Notes under the pieces: model-generated | The model's database searches: none | The model's input: only the letters and a program-made list of their open reading frames with translations | Told to the model about the DNA's origin: nothing | Translations under genes and position numbers: made by a program | Assembly (NCBI GenBank): GCA_018398815.1 | Contig: CM031610.1 | Coordinates: forward strand, 29,418,289-29,482,288 | Reading direction: 5' to 3' | From: Conus ventricosus | Lineage: Eukaryota > Mollusca > Gastropoda > Neogastropoda > Conidae | DNA length: 64,000 bases | Shown here: positions 60,481 through 64,000 of the stretch, piece after piece | Numbering within the stretch: the first letter of the stretch is position 1 | How the letters are laid out: each line of letters begins with the position of its first letter

Positions 60481-63064
60481 AATTATGTCCTTTTCTTTAA
60501 ATGAACTTCATAACGTTTTCGTAAATGTCAGTACAACTATGAGTTAATCTGACAACAAAATTGGTTTCTCTGTGTGGTGTGGTGTGTGTGTGTGATTGGG
60601 CGCGCGCTCGTGTGCGTGCATGCGCGCGTCCTCACACATTTTACAGCATTGAATATCTAGAAGCTGAGTCAGACATGAAGCAGTAAAAGACCGTACTGCA
60701 GGCTTAGTTCGATGTGGAAAGTCTATGCACAACTCCCATGCAAAAGTGCCTTAAATTAACTGGCATACATTTGTGTTGTCTGACGCCCCCCCTCGGACGT
60801 GAACAAAATGAGCGCGAGTTTGTACTATCGCGTGATCATCCGGCATCCAATCAGCGTAAGGGCACCATTTTTGTCTCTCTCGCAGCATGACATCAGCTGG
60901 ACGTCGCTGAAGTTAATCCATTATCGATTTTGAAATTTACACCAGTTTTGAGAAAATCAGTGCAGTATCAGCCCGTTTGTCAACTGCGTCGAAGGTGGTT
61001 CAGCAAAAGGAAGGTTTTTGCTCATTTGAACCTTATCTCTCTTTAGCTAATGCTAGCTGGATTTTAAAGAAAACTTTCCACCTCTCACACCCATCCGTCC
61101 TCTCATACTTACCCCTCACCGTGCCACCGCATTTAAGTACAGATGTTCAATTATTAGTAGTGGTTCATCTATTGAGTTTGTTATGAATCCTAATCTTTTT
61201 TTTTTTTACCCAATATTTACATTTCTTTCTGTTATCTGGTAAGAAAAAGAAGCGATTTAGATTATCAATTGAGCTTCTTTTCTTGAGTGTATTCTCTTAC
61301 AAGGTAAAGAGTGGAGATTGGGTGTTTATAATTACAAAGTTATAAAGTGTTCTCATACCTCATGGTTCACGGTTTGAATTCTCACGCATCCTTATCGTTC
61401 ACTGCCCACCCGCACACTCCACCCCTCCTCCACCACCCCTTTCCTACCTTCTATCTCACCGCCTCCCCCTGTTTTCAGCTTGCAAGATTTCCTTTTCTGT
61501 CCTCTGTTCCAGACAGGATCTCTTTTCTGTCACAAATCAAACCCAGGCTGATTGTAAACAATGCGCAAAAAATGGAAAGGGATAGCAATTTTGTTGTATT
61601 TCAGCTAATGAGCTTTAGTCTCCGCAAGTCGGAAGGTCCTGTTGAAGAGGAGAGGTGCTAAAGATCTTTCTGTCACACTCTTACCCACCTACCCCTCCCG
61701 CGTCCCCCCCAACCCCTTTCCCCACTCCTCTCCCTCATTGCAGCTCTCAACCGATTTAAAACAAATTCGGGTCAGCTCAGGTTGGCAGAATTTCATTTCT
61801 CGCATCATCGTACTTTCTCAGAGTCAACCAAGAGAGGACGAGAGAAGTTTACACATAATTCTCTGATTTCCCTGTTCTTTGGCCTTCCCCCTTATTATGA
61901 ATACTAAAGTTCTGCGTCTATATATCCATTCAAAAGATATAAGCAGCATGTACTGAGCATCTATGAATGCCTGCCAAGAAAAGTAAGGATTCCCGCCCGA
62001 GACAGGGAACTAAGACTCGGGGCTGGTACCTCCGCTGTCCTTAGCAAATTTTGCTGTAGATTAAACCTCAGGAGAGAGTTCCGTCACATTCTGTGGGATT
62101 TCATGTCGTTTGTTTAGGTGATGCTGGTTGCTCACAAACATGACAGCCCCTTAACCCTTGCTCTCGCACTTAGCTCCGCCCTCTCCCTATCACCTACTCT
62201 TCTATAGATCTGCAAACTGCTTTAAGGTCAGACTTGCAGGATTTTCGTTCTACCCCCTTCACATTTGGGTTCAAGCATCAACTCATTACAGGAAAAACTC
62301 GGCATCAGTTATCAGGAATCGCTCAGTGACGTTGAAAGATATTTTGCATTGGAGAGGAGGGGGTGGGAGAGGGAGAGGGTCAGTCTGAACTAATACCACT
62401 GCATTTTATTTTATTATTTATTTTTTTTATTATAACGGAGGGGGTGGGGTATGAAAGACAGTTGATATTTTTGTGAAAGGTGGGGGTGAATGGGAGTGGG
62501 GGACATACTCATCTTCTAATTTCTTTTGTAAAAGTGGGGGTCCTTGAATTGTCACCAAAATTGATGAGGGGAGCGGGAGAAATATTTGACGTAAACTATC
62601 TTTCTTGAGAGTCCCCATTGCATCTTTCACATAGATCCCATGAAATTTGAAAGCCAAAAAAAAAATTACAAAATTTTAGATGTCTCATGAGCAGATCTCG
62701 AAAAAATTCAACTTGTTAAAAGTAAAAATTTTTTTTTTAATTGTAATAGAATGGCAGTGTTTTTACTTTAGCTTAAAATGACATCATTATAAAGTTTAAC
62801 TACTTTCTGTAACTGATAAACTGATCAAACACCACATGCACATGTGTATATACATGTGAAAAATTACAAAGCACAATAATAACAAAATGATAGTAACTGT
62901 TATTTAAAAAAAATCATACTGACATGGTTGAGAGATGTTAATGTACTTGAAAAAAGTCCAAATTACCATAGAACAATCTGTCAACAAAATGACTTAGAGA
63001 CATGTTTGGAACACCCACTAACACAGTGTCAATACAGTCTGTACGCTGCTAAAATTGTGTACAA
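60481..63064. other. Unassigned DNA, with a GC-richer patch near 60.8-61.0 kb
   Basis: At 60780-60930 the sequence is richer in CpG (GACGCC, CTCGGACG, GAGCGCGAG, TATCGCG) and contains CCAATCAG, a CCAAT-box motif. It could be a promoter, but no exon was recognised downstream. The rest is AT-rich. Confidence 0.4.
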
Positions 63065-63326
63065 AAGTGTTGGAAGAGCAAGTCACTTTCTTTTTATTTT
63101 GTTTGTTTTCGTTTGTTTCATTTGATGATGTTCTGAGTTTTGAAGACCAACAAAATACAAATAAATATTAAATAGCAAACAAGTAGGGTAACTTTTGCTC
63201 CCGTGAGTTGCCCTACTTTGTTATATATTGTTAACCGTTTCCTGTCTCACTTTAGATTTCCTTTCATAGCAAAATACAAGTTTGCCACATGAATTCTTCG
63301 TGACATTTGTGTAATGTCATGACGCG

Positions 63327-63510
63327 GGTATAGGGGAGGAGGGCACAAGCCAGCGCAGTCCATGACTGGGTCTGGAAATGTTAACCGAGCAGCTGCAACA
63401 AGTCACTGTCCGTCAATGCCATGGACATTGAAGGGGGACTGCCACTCTGTGGCACTGACAGTGAAACCATCTATGGCTTGCCCGAGGTATAGCCTGCCAC
63501 ACTGCTTTAG
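63327..63510 (+). pseudogene. NUP43 exon 8 pseudo-copy
   Basis: About 80% similar to exon 8. Shared sequence includes GTCCATGACTGGGTCTGGAA, CAACAAGTCACTGTC and GACATTGAAGGGGGACTGCC. The acceptor CTGCAG has become GACGCG. A 20-base deletion after GCAGCT (ending at a repeated CTG) shifts the frame. It cannot function as the terminal exon. No other NUP43 exon was recognised in the second duplicate. Confidence 0.85.
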
Positions 63511-63626
63511 GTTTATGACTTTAGGTTATCATGGACTTGTTTACTTCATTTGTAAAGAAAGAACACAACGAGCTGTTTTTCTATTATTGTGAGTTGCTTG
63601 ATCATCGCTTTTATGAGTATCACATA

Positions 63627-63668
63627 AACGCACACACACACACACACATGCGCACACACACTCACTCA

Positions 63669-63722
<54 letters not shown>

Positions 63723-63775
63723 CGCACACACAAACATGGGCATACACTCACTCGCTCTCTCTCTCTCTCACACAC
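63627..63775. repeat. (CA)n and (CT)n microsatellite
   Basis: CA tract with ATGCGC interruptions, followed by CTCTCTCT near 63753-63768. Confidence 0.95.
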
Positions 63776-64000
63776 CTTATCCAAAAAGTGAAAAGTTTGT
63801 GAGTATAATTTTGTATTTATTTTATTCTGAATATTACAGTTCTTGACAATAATGATGCAATGACATGGACTCAAAATTATTCGTCTTTTCTATCACAAAG
63901 CCTCACAACCATAATATTGGAAAATAAGATACAAAGTAACATACATATATCATATAGAGAGAGAGAGAGAGCGAGATAAAACAAAAAATTCCCCCCAAAT

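Larger units (their letters stand above)
63065..63930 (+). repeat. Diverged copy of the NUP43 3' end
   Basis: Corresponds to about 42600-43350: GTTGGAAGAGCA..TCACT at 63070, the exon 8 copy, then ATGGACT..TTTACTT at 63531 and CCTC.CAACCAT.AT at 63900. CA microsatellites (63627-63775) interrupt it. Confidence 0.75.

Overview
The window is animal nuclear DNA. It is intron-rich and AT-rich, full of microsatellites (TG, GA, CA, AT and long G or C runs), and carries nested retrotransposons, tRNA-headed SINEs and hAT DNA transposons. One host gene is identified clearly: NUP43, a WD40 nucleoporin of the Y-complex, in eight exons on the + strand (25697-42950). A second, less certain identification is a small two-TM CD225/dispanin (IFITM-like) gene on the - strand (exons 19616-19334 and 11786-11532). 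The repeat mix (CsRn1-type Ty3/Gypsy, CR1/jockey-like LINEs with GAA tails, tRNA-SINEs) suggests a lophotrochozoan, most likely a mollusc such as a gastropod. That is inference, not proof.

Layout. 1-7.1 kb holds no recognisable gene, only microsatellite blocks and a 38-bp tandem array. 7.1-19.6 kb carries the CD225-like gene A. Its intron contains an 824-bp tRNA-headed element, itself split by a complete Ty3/Gypsy element (14540-19148). 20.0-25.4 kb is a cluster of three LINE fragments, the third split by a 672-bp hAT-type element. 25.7-43.1 kb is NUP43. Its introns hold a 1.45-kb hAT element, another tRNA-headed element, a pair of 234-bp direct repeats, a 600-bp hAT remnant and several minisatellites. 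43.4-47.3 kb is a SINE cluster plus a 92-bp tandem array. 48.5-55.4 kb is a diverged second copy of the CD225 region (gene B, frameshifted). 55.4-64 kb is mostly unassigned and ends with a broken copy of the last NUP43 exon (63327-63510).

The larger pattern is an old segmental duplication: [CD225-like gene, NUP43] appears once complete and TE-rich, and once decayed. Several SINE and LTR insertions sit only in the first copy, so they are younger than the duplication.

The most unusual observations are four. First, short tandem duplications straddle three NUP43 exon-intron junctions, so extra copies of real splice-site sequence lie next to the true ones. Second, a tRNA-headed SINE shares its 3' tail with LINEs in the same window, which suggests the LINE that mobilises it. 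Third, three hAT-like elements have CAGAG-type termini, 5-6 bp target duplications and dense element-specific subterminal motifs. Fourth, single-base frameshifts occur in otherwise well conserved coding exons of NUP43, which may be assembly indels or real decay. All identifications are by eye from the sequence; no database search was run.
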